Below, one piece after another: positions 53,089 to 62,715 of a DNA stretch of 64,000 nucleotides. The DNA lies in NCBI RefSeq assembly GCF_900114485.1, contig NZ_FOTF01000018.1, positions 1 to 64,000 on the forward strand, given 5' to 3'. The notes under the pieces are model-generated. The model searched no databases, was not told where the DNA came from, and worked only from the letters and a program-made list of their open reading frames with translations. The stretch comes from Loktanella salsilacus (GTDB lineage: Bacteria > Pseudomonadota > Alphaproteobacteria > Rhodobacterales > Rhodobacteraceae). Each line of letters begins with the position of its first letter. The first letter of the stretch is position 1. The translations under genes were made by a program, and so were the position numbers.

Positions 53089-54602
53089 ACCTGATCTTGG
53101 TGCTGGGCGACCAGCTGTCGATGAACCTCAGCGCCCTGCGCGCGGGCGACAAAGCTAGCGATGTGGTCGTCATGGCAGAGGTGACGGACGAGGCGGGCTA
53201 TGTGCCGCATCATCCTAAGAAGATCGCGTTTTTGTTTGCTGCGATGCGAAAGTTTGCCAAGCGGCTTAGCGATGATGGCTGGACCGTCGACTATGCCCGG
53301 CTAGAGGCTGGCGAAACCAGTATCGTCGGCGCGCTGCTGGCCGCCGCGACGCGGCACGGGGCGGACCGTGTGATCGCGACAGAGCCGGGCGAATGGCGGC
53401 TGATTGAGGCGTTGACCCATTGCCCTGTGCCCGTAGATCAGCGCCCGGACGATCGCTTTATCGCGTCGCATCAGGACTTTGCCGGCTGGGCCAAGGGACG
53501 CAAAGCGCTGCGGATGGAGTATTTCTATCGCGATATGCGCCGCAAGACAGGCCTGATGATGGAAGGGGACGACCCCGCCGGCGGGCAGTGGAATTATGAC
53601 CACGACAATCGCAAACCCGCGCCAGGGCAGGTCGATTACAGCGGGCCGATGCGGTTCACTCCGGACGACACTGTGCAAGAGGTGCTGACGCTGGTGGCGG
53701 CGCGTTTTGGCGATAACTTTGGTGATCTGGATGACTTTTGGTTCGCCACCGATCAGGGGCAGGCGCGGCAGCATCTGGCGCATTGGATCAAGGGCGGTCT
53801 GCCCCAGTTTGGCGATTTTCAGGACGCCATGCTGGACGACAACCGCTTCCTCTATCACGGGCTGGTCGGGCTTTATGTCAACGCGGGCCTGCTGGACCCG
53901 ATGGAGGTTTGTGAGGCGGTAGAGGCTGCTTGGCAGGCGGGGGACGCACCGATTAACGCGGCAGAAGGATTTATCCGCCAGATTATCGGTTGGCGCGAAT
54001 ATGTGCGGGGGATCTATTTTCTAGAAGGGCCGGATTACACCCAGCGCAACGGTTTAAAGCACACGCGCGATCTGCCTGCCGTCTATTGGGGCGGCGCAAC
54101 GTTCATGCGCTGCATGAAGCAAAGCGTCGCGCAAACCAAAGAGGAAGCCTATGCCCACCATATCCAGCGGTTGATGGTGACGGGTAACTTTGCGTTGCTG
54201 GCGGGGATCGCGCCCGCGCAAATACATGAATGGTATCTGGCGGTCTATGCTGACGCCTATGAATGGGTCGAGGCACCCAATGTCATCGGCATGAGCCAGT
54301 TCGCCGATGGCGGCATCATCGCCAGCAAGCCCTATGTCAGCTCTGGCAACTATATCAACAAGATGTCGGATTACTGTGGTGGCTGCGCCTATAAGGTGGC
54401 GCACAAAACGGGCAAGCAGGCCTGTCCGTTTAACCTGCTGTACTGGCATTTCCTTGACCGGCACCGCGATCTGTTCAAAGGCAATCCGCGTATGGGCAAT
54501 ATGTATGCCGTCTGGGACCGGATGGACGCGGCCAAGCGCCAGACCATCATCACCGAAGGCGACGACATTCTGGCGCGGCTGGACGCGGGCGAACCGGTTT
54601 AG
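53082..54602 (+). CDS. FeS-cluster bacterial (6-4) photolyase/cryptochrome (PhrB/CryPro type)
   Basis: A 506-residue FAD enzyme using blue light to repair (6-4) photoproducts. It has the N-terminal Rossmann-like antenna domain ([16 protein letters not shown], the DUF3394-like start typical of this class) and a helical FAD domain ([29 protein letters not shown]). Cys344, Cys432, Cys435 and Cys448 have the same spacing (88, 3, 13) as the four [4Fe-4S] ligands of Agrobacterium PhrB (350, 438, 441, 454). The class also binds a ribolumazine antenna. Its stop overlaps that of the convergent oxidoreductase gene. Confidence 0.92.
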   Translation: MVNLILVLGDQLSMNLSALRAGDKASDVVVMAEVTDEAGYVPHHPKKIAFLFAAMRKFAKRLSDDGWTVDYARLEAGETSIVGALLAAATRHGADRVIATEPGEWRLIEALTHCPVPVDQRPDDRFIASHQDFAGWAKGRKALRMEYFYRDMRRKTGLMMEGDDPAGGQWNYDHDNRKPAPGQVDYSGPMRFTPDDTVQEVLTLVAARFGDNFGDLDDFWFATDQGQARQHLAHWIKGGLPQFGDFQDAMLDDNRFLYHGLVGLYVNAGLLDPMEVCEAVEAAWQAGDAPINAAEGFIRQIIGWREYVRGIYFLEGPDYTQRNGLKHTRDLPAVYWGGATFMRCMKQSVAQTKEEAYAHHIQRLMVTGNFALLAGIAPAQIHEWYLAVYADAYEWVEAPNVIGMSQFADGGIIASKPYVSSGNYINKMSDYCGGCAYKVAHKTGKQACPFNLLYWHFLDRHRDLFKGNPRMGNMYAVWDRMDAAKRQTIITEGDDILARLDAGEPV

Positions 54603-55588
54603 GCCGCCAAGGACGTGCCCTGCATCACCTCTGCCGCGATCTCAAAGCTGCGGATGCGGGCGGCGGTGTTGTGGATCTGGCCGGTCAGGATGACTTCGTC
54701 CGGCTGGTAGCGGGTGATCAGGTCGGACATCTGGCGTTGCACCGTGTCAGGGCTGCCGACGGCGGTGATGCGCAGGGCGTGATCCACCGCGGCGCGCATC
54801 CCAGCGCCGATCATCCCGTCGATATCGTCCACGGGGGCAGGCAGCTTGCCCGGTTTGCCGCTGCGCAGGTTGGCAAAGGCTTGCTGGACAGACGTGCGCA
54901 GGCGCTGCGCCTCTGCATCTGTATCGGCCGCGATGACGTTGGCGGCCAGCATGAAATAGGGCTTGGCCAAGCTATCAGATGGGCGGAAGTTGCCGCGATA
55001 GGTGGCAATCGCGTCCTCTAGCGCGTCAGGCGCAAAGTGGCTGGCAAAGGCATAGGGCAGACCCAGATGGGCCGCCAGTTGTGCGCCGAACAGCGAACTG
55101 CCCAGCATCCAGACTGGTACATGCGTGCCTTGGCCGGGGTGGGCCTGCACCGGGCCAGAGGCGTCGTCGCCAAGGTAGTCGATCAGCTCCATCACGTCCT
55201 GCGGAAAGGTGTCGCCGCGCCGTTCGACACGCATCGCACGCATCACATGGCCGTCGCCGCCCGGGGCGCGGCCTAGGCCAAGATCAATGCGGTTCGGATA
55301 CAGCGTCGCAAGCGTGCCAAACTGTTCAGCAATCGCCAGCGGCGCATGGTTCGGCAGCATGATGCCGCCGGCACCGACGCGCATCGTCTTGGTCGCGCCA
55401 GCGATATGCCCGATCAGCACAGAGGTCGCGGCGGATGCGATGCCCGCCATATTGTGATGCTCTGCCAGCCAATAACGATGATAGCCAAGCTGTTCGGCGC
55501 GCTGGGCAAGGGTGACGCTGGCGGCAAGCGCCTGCGCGGTGGTGCTGCCTTCGGGAACAGAGGCAAGGTCGAGGATGGAATACTGCAT
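54599..55588 (-). CDS. LLM-class flavin-dependent oxidoreductase
   Basis: A 329-residue bacterial-luciferase-like monooxygenase. Typical text: [60 protein letters not shown] and [12 protein letters not shown]. It matches the large MsnO8-like group of unknown substrate. ATG 55588 is chosen; a GTG four codons earlier is possible. It converges on the photolyase gene with a four-base overlap. Confidence 0.87.
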   Translation of the reverse strand: MQYSILDLASVPEGSTTAQALAASVTLAQRAEQLGYHRYWLAEHHNMAGIASAATSVLIGHIAGATKTMRVGAGGIMLPNHAPLAIAEQFGTLATLYPNRIDLGLGRAPGGDGHVMRAMRVERRGDTFPQDVMELIDYLGDDASGPVQAHPGQGTHVPVWMLGSSLFGAQLAAHLGLPYAFASHFAPDALEDAIATYRGNFRPSDSLAKPYFMLAANVIAADTDAEAQRLRTSVQQAFANLRSGKPGKLPAPVDDIDGMIGAGMRAAVDHALRITAVGSPDTVQRQMSDLITRYQPDEVILTGQIHNTAARIRSFEIAAEVMQGTSLAA

Positions 55589-55748
55589 GGGGTGGTCCAC
55601 TTTAGGGTTACTTGTAAGTTATGCCGCATCCCGATCTGTGCAAGTGGTGTGATAACATGCTTGCACGCGCCGCAGCGTCCTGTTCTGTGCTATTGCGCAC
55701 AGAAAAAGACTGCGCCCCAACGCCCCGCTGCCATTAAGGAGGCCCGCC

Positions 55749-56291
55749 ATGAGCCGTATCAATGAGACCAGAGACTTCATCCCCGTCCGCATCGCCGTGC
55801 TGACGGTCAGCGATACCCGCACGCCAGACGATGACAAATCCGGTGATACGCTGGTGGCGCGGTTGCAGGATGCTGGGCACAGTTTGGCGGCCCGTGATAT
55901 CGTGAAGGATGATCGCGGAACGATCGCGGATTGCCTGCGGGCGTGGTGTGCGAACCCTGAAATTGATGTTGTCATCTCGACCGGGGGCACTGGGCTGACC
56001 GGCCGCGATGTGACCGTGGAGGCGCACCGCGATGTCTACGAGAAAGAAATCGACGCCTTTGGCATCGTGTTCACCCATGTCAGCATGGCTAAAATCGGCA
56101 CCAGCGCCGTGCAAAGCCGCGCGACGGGCGGCGTGGCGCAGGGCACCTATCTGTTTGCGCTGCCGGGTAGCCCGGGCGCCTGCAAGGACGCTTGGGATGA
56201 AATCTTGGTCAAACAGCTCGATTATCGGCACAAGCCCTGCAATTTTGTGGAAATCATGCCGCGACTGGACGAACATCAGCGGCGCAAGTGA
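55749..56291 (+). CDS. moaB: Molybdenum cofactor biosynthesis protein B
   Basis: A 180-residue MogA/MoaB-fold protein acting in molybdopterin adenylylation. The substrate loop is VVISTGGTGLTGRDVTVEA, the second site LFALPGSPGACKDAWDEI, and the N-terminal IAVLTVSDTRTPDDDKSGD is typical of MoaB. It is a single gene here; other moa genes are not in the window. Confidence 0.92.
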   Translation: MSRINETRDFIPVRIAVLTVSDTRTPDDDKSGDTLVARLQDAGHSLAARDIVKDDRGTIADCLRAWCANPEIDVVISTGGTGLTGRDVTVEAHRDVYEKEIDAFGIVFTHVSMAKIGTSAVQSRATGGVAQGTYLFALPGSPGACKDAWDEILVKQLDYRHKPCNFVEIMPRLDEHQRRK

Positions 56292-56360
56292 CGCGCCTGT
56301 GATGTGGTGATCTGCGGGTTTCGGCCTACCTTGCGTCAAGTAAACTTACGGGATGATTGA

Positions 56361-57812
56361 ATGCGATTTTTGCGGCGATCCTTGGTTGGTGTGTTTCTTT
56401 TGGCGGTGACGCTGGGGCTTGCGGCTTGGGCCGTGAACACCCTGCGCGGCGCTGTCGTCGCCCGCATGAACGAAGAGCCGCGCAGCTTTGCCCAGCGGGA
56501 ACGGGTGTTTGCGGTCAATGTCACCGAAATCACGCCCGGCACCCTGTCGCCCGAACTGACCGTGTTCGGAGAGGTCCGCAGCCGCACGACCCTTGGCCTG
56601 CGCAGCGCGGTGGGCGGCACGGTGATCTGGACCGCGCCGGCGTTGGTCGAAGGCGGCCGCGTCACGGCAGGGCAGGACTTGCTGCGACTGGACGGGGCCA
56701 ACGCACAGGCCGCCCGCGACCGGATCGCCGCTGATGTGCAAGACGCGCAAGGCGAGGTGCGTGACGCCGAAACGGGTGTGACGCTGGCCGCGGACGAGCT
56801 GACGCAAGCGCAGTCCCAACTGGATTTACGCAGGGCAGTCTTGACGCGGGCCAGCGATCTGGCGCGGCGCGGCGTGGGCACGCAGTCGGTGGTTGAAGAG
56901 GCGCAGCTTGCTGTCTCAAACGCCGAATCCACCGTGTTGACCCGCCGCCAATCGCAGGCGCAGGCGGCAGCGCGGCTGGACCTCGCCCGCACCGCACTGA
57001 CCCGCGTGCAAATCGACCTAAGCGAGGCGGACCGGACGCTAGACGACACAGTTGTCACGGCGGTCTTCGACGGCGTGCTGACGGGCGTGTCCACCGCGCA
57101 GGGCGCGCGCCTGACCGCGAACGAGGAATTCGGCACGTTGATGGACCCCGATCAGCTAGAGATAGCGTTCCGCATCTCGACCGCGCAATTCGCGCGACTG
57201 CTGCAGGATGGTGGCGAGGTGATCGGCTTGCCTGTGACGGCCAGCCTGAATGTCGAAGGGCTGGATTTGAATGCCAGCGGCACTGTCGACCGCATTGGCG
57301 GGTCGGTGGGCGCAGGTCAGACCGGGCGGCAGATCTTTGCCGCGCTGGATGATGCGCCGGGGCTGCGGCCGGGGGATTTCGTGACCGTTCATGTGCTCGA
57401 ACCGCCGCTTGACGGCGTGGCGCAAGTGCCCGCCACGGCGGTCGCTGCCGATGGCACCGTGCTGGTCGTTGATGCGGATGACCGCCTGCAATCGCAGCAA
57501 ACGCAGGTGCTGCGGCGGCAAGGCGACGACGTGATTATCGCGACCGCCGGGCTAGAGGGCGTGCGCATCGTCACCGCCCGCACCCCCTTGCTTGGCGCTG
57601 GCATCGGCGTGCGTCCCATCGCGCCTGAGGGCAGCGCCGCGGCCGCGCCAGAGAATATCGCGCTGGATGATGACCGCCGCGCCAAGCTGAAGGCGTTCGT
57701 CACGGATAGCCGTATGCCGGATGACGCCAAGGCGCGTATTCTGGCGCAACTGGATGAACCCGAAGTGCCCGCCGCGACCATTGCGCGGCTGGAAAGCCGG
57801 ATGGGGAGCTGA
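56361..57812 (+). CDS. RND efflux periplasmic adaptor (membrane fusion protein)
   Basis: A 483-residue HlyD-family adaptor joining an RND pump to an outer-membrane channel. One N-terminal helix (LVGVFLLAVTLGLAAWAV) anchors it. A lipoyl/barrel domain (VRSRTTLGLRSAVGGTVIWTA) precedes a coiled-coil hairpin at about 115-225. The second lipoyl half lies at DGVLTGVSTAQGARLTANEEF. It is about 80-100 residues longer than AcrA-type proteins at the C-terminus. The pump gene starts on the last base of its stop. No regulator or TolC gene is adjacent. Confidence 0.88.
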   Translation: MRFLRRSLVGVFLLAVTLGLAAWAVNTLRGAVVARMNEEPRSFAQRERVFAVNVTEITPGTLSPELTVFGEVRSRTTLGLRSAVGGTVIWTAPALVEGGRVTAGQDLLRLDGANAQAARDRIAADVQDAQGEVRDAETGVTLAADELTQAQSQLDLRRAVLTRASDLARRGVGTQSVVEEAQLAVSNAESTVLTRRQSQAQAAARLDLARTALTRVQIDLSEADRTLDDTVVTAVFDGVLTGVSTAQGARLTANEEFGTLMDPDQLEIAFRISTAQFARLLQDGGEVIGLPVTASLNVEGLDLNASGTVDRIGGSVGAGQTGRQIFAALDDAPGLRPGDFVTVHVLEPPLDGVAQVPATAVAADGTVLVVDADDRLQSQQTQVLRRQGDDVIIATAGLEGVRIVTARTPLLGAGIGVRPIAPEGSAAAAPENIALDDDRRAKLKAFVTDSRMPDDAKARILAQLDEPEVPAATIARLESRMGS

Positions 57813-60800
57813 TGGCAGGGGGCAACAATCAAACGGGGCCTCATCAAACTGGGGGCGACGCGTTGAACGCCCGCGCCGGGGGCATTCTGTCCTATTTCAC
57901 CCGGCACCGGACCATCGCTAACCTGCTGCTGTTCATCATGATTGGCGCGGGCCTGATGGCTTGGCCGAATATGCGCGCCCAGTATTTCCCCGATGTGATC
58001 GTGGATGGGATCGACGTCAGCGTCCGCTGGGATGGGGCAGGGGCCGAGTCCGTGGACGAAGGTATCGTGCAGGTGCTTGGCCCCGCGTTGCAAGCCGTCG
58101 AAGGCGTCAGCGACACCTCTGCCCGCTCGACCGAAGGCAGCGCCCGCATCAGCCTTGAATTTACCCCCGGCACCGACATCGACCGCGCCGCCGAAAACGT
58201 GCAGGCCGCGATTGATGCCGCGGGCAATCTGCCAGACGACGCCGAAGATCCCGAACTGCGCCGCGGTGGCTGGTCCGACCGGGTGACGGACGTTGTGATC
58301 ACCGGCCCCGTCGGCGTGGACCAGCTGGGCCGCTTTGCAGACGAGATGATTGTGCGCCTGTTCCAAGAGGGCGTCACGCAGGCCACCGTCAAAGGCATCG
58401 CCGCGCCCTCAACCGTCGTTGAAGTGCCGTCGCTGTCGCTGATCGAATACGACATCGGGCTTGCCGATATTGCGGACCGGATCGCTGAAGAAGCGGTCGG
58501 CGATGCGGTCGGTGACGTCAGCGGCGCGGCGCGGGTGCGCACGGGCGTGGCCAAACGCAGCGCAGAGCAGATCGCGGCGATTGCCTTGCGGTCCAACCCT
58601 GATGGGTCGACCCTGACCATAGGTGATGTGGCGCGGGTGAGTGTGGAAGGCGTGGACCGCAGCCGCGCGTATTTCGTCGGTGATAACCCGGCGGTGGAAA
58701 TCAGCGTCGTGCGCTCTGCCACTGGGGATGCCATCGGTCTGCAAGAAAGCGTTGAAAAAGTCGCGGCACAATTGCAGGCGACTTTGCCCGCAGGCACCAC
58801 GATTGACCTGATCAACGCCCGGGCAGAGCAGATTACCGGGCGGCTGGATCTTTTGTTCGAAAACGGGCTGCAAGGCCTCGCGCTGGTTGTGATCTTGCTG
58901 TTTTTGTTCCTGAACGCGCGCACCGCACTTTGGGTCGCGATGGGGATTCCGGCGTCGATGCTGGCGGCGATTGCGCTGATGTATGGCTTTGGCATCACCA
59001 TCAACATGATCAGCCTGTTCGCGCTGATCCTGACGCTGGGTATCGTCGTTGATGACGCCATCGTCGTGGGCGAACACGCCGATTACCGCGCCCGCACCTT
59101 GAAAGAGCCGCCGCAAGTCGCCGCCGAAAATGCGGCGAAAAAGATGTTCAGCCCGGTGTTTTCCGCGACCCTGACGACGGTCATCGCCTTCTTTGGCCTT
59201 GTCGCTGTGGGTGGGCGCTTTGGCAGTTTGATCGCGGACATTCCGTTCACTGTGATCGTGGTGTTGGCGGCGTCTTTGGTCGAATGCTTTCTGATTTTGC
59301 CCCACCACCTAAGTCATTCCATCGGCCCTAACGCCGGGCAGGCGTGGTATGATGCGCCCTCGCGCTGGGTCAATCGCGGCTTTGATGCCTTTAGCCTGCG
59401 GGTGTTTCGCCCCTTCATGGCGCTGGTGATCCGCGCGCGTTATCCGGTGTTTGCAGCCGTCCTTTTGATCCTTGCGACCCAGGTCGCGCTGTTCATTCGG
59501 GGTGACGTGCGCTGGCAGTTCTTTTCCAACCCCGAACAGGGCGAGGTGACGGGCAATTTCGCCATGCTCCCCGGTGCCACCCGCGCTGATACGATTGAAA
59601 TGATGCACGAAATGCAGCGCGCAACGCAGGTCCTATCTGACCGCATCGCGGCCGAGACAGGCACCAATCCGGTGACCTATGTCGTCGCGGAAATCGGCGG
59701 CAATGCAGGGCGCGGGATTGCTGGGTCCGACCAGAAAGACCCTGATCAATTGGGCGCCATCAGCATCAGCCTTGTCGATGCCGATAGCCGAGAGATGACG
59801 AGTTCTGAGTTCGTCAGCGCCCTGCAAGAAGAGGTCGTGCAATCGCCCATGGCCGAAACTGTCAGCTTTCGCAGTTGGGGATCGGGGCCGGGGGGCGATA
59901 GCCTAGATGTGCAGATGTTCGGCGCGGACGCGCAAACACTGAAAGCCGCGTCAGAGGCGCTCAAATCCGAACTGACCCAATTCCCCGAGATCAGCGGGCT
60001 AGAGGACAGCCTTGCCTACGACAAAGAAGAGCTGCTGCTGGAGCTGACCCCGCAGGGCGAGGCGCTGGGCCTGTCCATCGACGCGCTGGGCAGCATCCTG
60101 CGCGACCGCCTTGGCGGGATCGAGGCGGCGAGTTATCCCGATGGCGTCCGGTCCGCCACGATCCAGGTGCAACTGCCTGACGACGAGTTGACGCAGGACT
60201 TCTTGGATCGCACCCAAATCCGCACCGGCGACGGCATTTATGTGCCCTTGGGCGACGTGGTGACCGTGACCAGCCGCACCGGCTTTAGCACGGTGCGCCG
60301 GGAAAACGGCGTTCCACTGATTTCCGTCACGGGCGATTTGTCGGACGACGACCCTGACCGCGCGGCAGAGGTGAACAAGATCATTGATGAGACGATCCTG
60401 CCCGCGATCGCCGAACGCTTTGGAGTCGAAACCCGGCTGGCTGGTCTGTCAGAGCAGGAAAGCGCGTTTCTGACCGACGCACGCAATGCGCTGATCCTTG
60501 TGCTGGGCGGCATTTACCTCAGCCTCGCGTGGATTTTCAGCAGCTGGACCCGCCCCATGGTGGTGATGGCGATCATTCCCTTTGGCCTGATCGGCACGAT
60601 TTACGGCCACAACGCGTGGGGCATCCCGATGAGCCTGTTCACCGTTGTCGGGATGATTGGCATGGTCGGAATCATCATTAACGATTCGATTGTGCTGGTG
60701 ACGACGATTGACGAATACGCCGCCGATCGCGGGTTGGTGCCTGCGATTATCGACGGCACAGCGAACCGCTTGCGGCCTGTGCTGCTGACCACGTTGACGA

Positions 60801-61222
60801 CCGTGCTGGGCCTTGCGCCGCTGCTGTTCGAAGGGTTGACGCAGGCCGAATTCCTAAAGCCGACTGTCGTGACGCTGGTCTATGGCTTGGGCTTTGGCAT
60901 GGTGCTGGTGCTGCTGGTTGTACCGTCGCTGATCGCGATGCAGGCGGACTTTGCGCGGCAGATCACCGCCGCCCGCCGCGCCCTGCGGGCTGGCCGCCGG
61001 GCGATGTGGCTGCCTGCGGGCCTTGGCGTTGCGGCGGCCCTTGCACTGTTCGGTGCCTTGGTGTTGCCGGTGCTGCTGACCGGGGCGGCGTGGCCTGCGT
61101 TGCAAGGTATTGCGCCCGGCAACGCGGGCTTGGCGATGGGCATCTTCATTGCCGGATTGGCGGCCATTCTTGGGGCGATCTATCTGATAGCCGCGCTGGC
61201 GCTGGGCCTGCGCCGCAGCTAG
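57812..61222 (+). CDS. RND family efflux transporter permease with extra C-terminal membrane tail
   Basis: A 1136-residue inner-membrane proton-driven pump. The proton relay in helix 4 is GIVVDDAIVVGE, with Asp414 and Asp415. The C-terminal transporter half shows GMIGMVGIIINDSIVLVTTI and RLRPVLLTTLTTVLGLAPL. The core ends near residue 1045 (VPSLIAMQADF), but about 90 more residues follow, with two further hydrophobic segments (WLPAGLGVAAALALFGALVL and a last one near the end). Typical pumps have 12 helices and 1030-1050 residues. The substrate cannot be inferred. Its TAG stop shares the bases CTAG with the stop of the convergent gene. Confidence 0.9.
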   Translation: MAGGNNQTGPHQTGGDALNARAGGILSYFTRHRTIANLLLFIMIGAGLMAWPNMRAQYFPDVIVDGIDVSVRWDGAGAESVDEGIVQVLGPALQAVEGVSDTSARSTEGSARISLEFTPGTDIDRAAENVQAAIDAAGNLPDDAEDPELRRGGWSDRVTDVVITGPVGVDQLGRFADEMIVRLFQEGVTQATVKGIAAPSTVVEVPSLSLIEYDIGLADIADRIAEEAVGDAVGDVSGAARVRTGVAKRSAEQIAAIALRSNPDGSTLTIGDVARVSVEGVDRSRAYFVGDNPAVEISVVRSATGDAIGLQESVEKVAAQLQATLPAGTTIDLINARAEQITGRLDLLFENGLQGLALVVILLFLFLNARTALWVAMGIPASMLAAIALMYGFGITINMISLFALILTLGIVVDDAIVVGEHADYRARTLKEPPQVAAENAAKKMFSPVFSATLTTVIAFFGLVAVGGRFGSLIADIPFTVIVVLAASLVECFLILPHHLSHSIGPNAGQAWYDAPSRWVNRGFDAFSLRVFRPFMALVIRARYPVFAAVLLILATQVALFIRGDVRWQFFSNPEQGEVTGNFAMLPGATRADTIEMMHEMQRATQVLSDRIAAETGTNPVTYVVAEIGGNAGRGIAGSDQKDPDQLGAISISLVDADSREMTSSEFVSALQEEVVQSPMAETVSFRSWGSGPGGDSLDVQMFGADAQTLKAASEALKSELTQFPEISGLEDSLAYDKEELLLELTPQGEALGLSIDALGSILRDRLGGIEAASYPDGVRSATIQVQLPDDELTQDFLDRTQIRTGDGIYVPLGDVVTVTSRTGFSTVRRENGVPLISVTGDLSDDDPDRAAEVNKIIDETILPAIAERFGVETRLAGLSEQESAFLTDARNALILVLGGIYLSLAWIFSSWTRPMVVMAIIPFGLIGTIYGHNAWGIPMSLFTVVGMIGMVGIIINDSIVLVTTIDEYAADRGLVPAIIDGTANRLRPVLLTTLTTVLGLAPLLFEGLTQAEFLKPTVVTLVYGLGFGMVLVLLVVPSLIAMQADFARQITAARRALRAGRRAMWLPAGLGVAAALALFGALVLPVLLTGAAWPALQGIAPGNAGLAMGIFIAGLAAILGAIYLIAALALGLRRS

Positions 61223-61980
61223 CCTGCGGTGCAGCCCTGCACTTCGACCGCGCGATCCGATCCCAGCAGCGTAAAGCGCACGGCGCTGCGGTCAAAGGCA
61301 AAGGCGTCGCCTGCGCCGCGCACCAATTCGGCCTGCGCGGTTACGGTGTTGCCTTGCCGTGCGATGACGGGTTCGGACACCCAGATGTGCGGATCGCCAG
61401 CCTCGACCACCAAAGCCTCTTGTGTGCCCGTTGTGGGCAGGGTCAAAACGGCCTCTAGATGCAGGCCGTTGTCTGTTGGTGTGACGCGGCATGTGGCGGT
61501 GCCGCTGCTTTGCGGCTGGTTCAGCAGCGCCCCAACAATCGCCGGATCGCGTCCGCCGTCGGTCAAGGGCGCGTCAAAGTGCAGCTGCGCGGGGATGCAG
61601 ATATCAAGGCAAACCCCGATATCCAGCGTGCCGGTCAGGCGTAGATCGCCGCTGCCTGTCACTTCGATCGGCAGCGTCAGGCTGTCGTGATAGCCAATGG
61701 ACCGCATGCCGTTCTGATCGAACACCTCTGGCGTGGGCCAGTGAAACGCGACGCTTTGCACGTTGCCGCCCGTGATGGTGATCTGCGGCGGAATGCCCGC
61801 ATCCCCGGGCGCGCGCCAATAGGTCTTCCACCCGGGCGCAAGCGTCAGGCGCAGGGCGGCCATATGGGTGCCTTGCGCGGTTTCCCAGCCGGGCAGAACC
61901 TCGACCGACGCGACGTCTTGGGCATGGGCTGTGGCGGGTGCCAGCAAGGCGGCGGCAAAAAGGGCATGGATATATGTCAT
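61219..61980 (-). CDS. Periplasmic DsbD N-terminal-domain-like protein
   Basis: A 253-residue exported protein (signal peptide MTYIHALFAAALLAPATAHA). It shows the DsbD alpha-domain-like fold text LAPGWKTYWRAPGDAGIPPQ, and a cysteine pair in IGVCLDICIPAQLHF that would take electrons from a membrane partner. It lacks the membrane and thioredoxin domains of full DsbD, so another protein, such as a CcdA, would be needed. ATG 61980 places the signal peptide at the start. It is divergent from yqgE. Confidence 0.82.
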   Translation of the reverse strand: MTYIHALFAAALLAPATAHAQDVASVEVLPGWETAQGTHMAALRLTLAPGWKTYWRAPGDAGIPPQITITGGNVQSVAFHWPTPEVFDQNGMRSIGYHDSLTLPIEVTGSGDLRLTGTLDIGVCLDICIPAQLHFDAPLTDGGRDPAIVGALLNQPQSSGTATCRVTPTDNGLHLEAVLTLPTTGTQEALVVEAGDPHIWVSEPVIARQGNTVTAQAELVRGAGDAFAFDRSAVRFTLLGSDRAVEVQGCTAG

Positions 61981-62086
61981 GCCGCCCTTCCTGCGCAAAA
62001 CCCTTTGACATGGGAAGTCACGAAAGGGCGATTGCAAACCTGCGTGATCCACTTGCACAGGCGCACGGTGCCGCGCATCATGGGGT

Positions 62087-62653
62087 ATGGATGAAATGAC
62101 AACGCTGGCAGGCAAGCTGCTGATCGCAATGCCCGACATGGAAGACCCGCGCTTTGCGGGCAGCGTCATTTATATCTGCGATCATTCGGATGAAGGCACG
62201 ATGGGCCTGATCGTGAACCGCCCATTCCCAGACATCGCATTCCGCAAGCTATTGGCGCAAATGGGAATTTCCTGCGGCGACGCGTGCCAAGATATTGGCG
62301 TCCATTTTGGCGGCCCGGTCGAAAAGGTGCGCGGCTTTGTCTTGCACACGCTGGATTATACCGCTGACAAGGGCACGCTGCAGGTGGATGACGACATCGG
62401 CATGACAGCCACGCAAGACGTGCTGCAAGCACTGGCCGAAGGAACCGGCCCCGCCACATCGCTACTGGCCTTGGGTTACACTGGCTGGGGGCCCGGCCAG
62501 TTAGAAGAAGAGCTAGCTGACAATGGCTGGCTGACGGGGCCTGCGAATCAAGCCATCCTTTTTGGCACCGATCATGCTGGCAAATGGGCGGCAGCGCTGG
62601 CGCTGATGGGGATCTCTCCTGTGGCGTTGTCCCAGTCGGGCGGGCGCGCTTGA
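62087..62653 (+). CDS. yqgE: YqgE/AlgH family protein
   Basis: A 188-residue cytoplasmic protein: LAGKLLIAMPDMEDPRFAGS, then VIYICDHSDEGTMGLIVNRP and GGPVEKVRGFVLH, all hallmark stretches of UPF0301. Its biochemical role is unknown, although it is conserved widely in proteobacteria. It starts at ATG 62087; the ATG three codons later is possible. It is followed by a Kef-type antiporter gene, 62 bases on. Confidence 0.92.
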   Translation: MDEMTTLAGKLLIAMPDMEDPRFAGSVIYICDHSDEGTMGLIVNRPFPDIAFRKLLAQMGISCGDACQDIGVHFGGPVEKVRGFVLHTLDYTADKGTLQVDDDIGMTATQDVLQALAEGTGPATSLLALGYTGWGPGQLEEELADNGWLTGPANQAILFGTDHAGKWAAALALMGISPVALSQSGGRA

Positions 62654-62715
62654 ACACTGTTCCCCGGCGGAAATGTGGCCTAATGTGACCGCCACTTTGC
62701 CAAAGGGCTGATGAT

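Noticed and set aside
57892-59061. 389-residue minus-strand frame opposite the RND pump
   Set aside because: Ser/Thr/Pro/Ala-rich shadow of a conserved membrane protein; no ribosome site or family resemblance.
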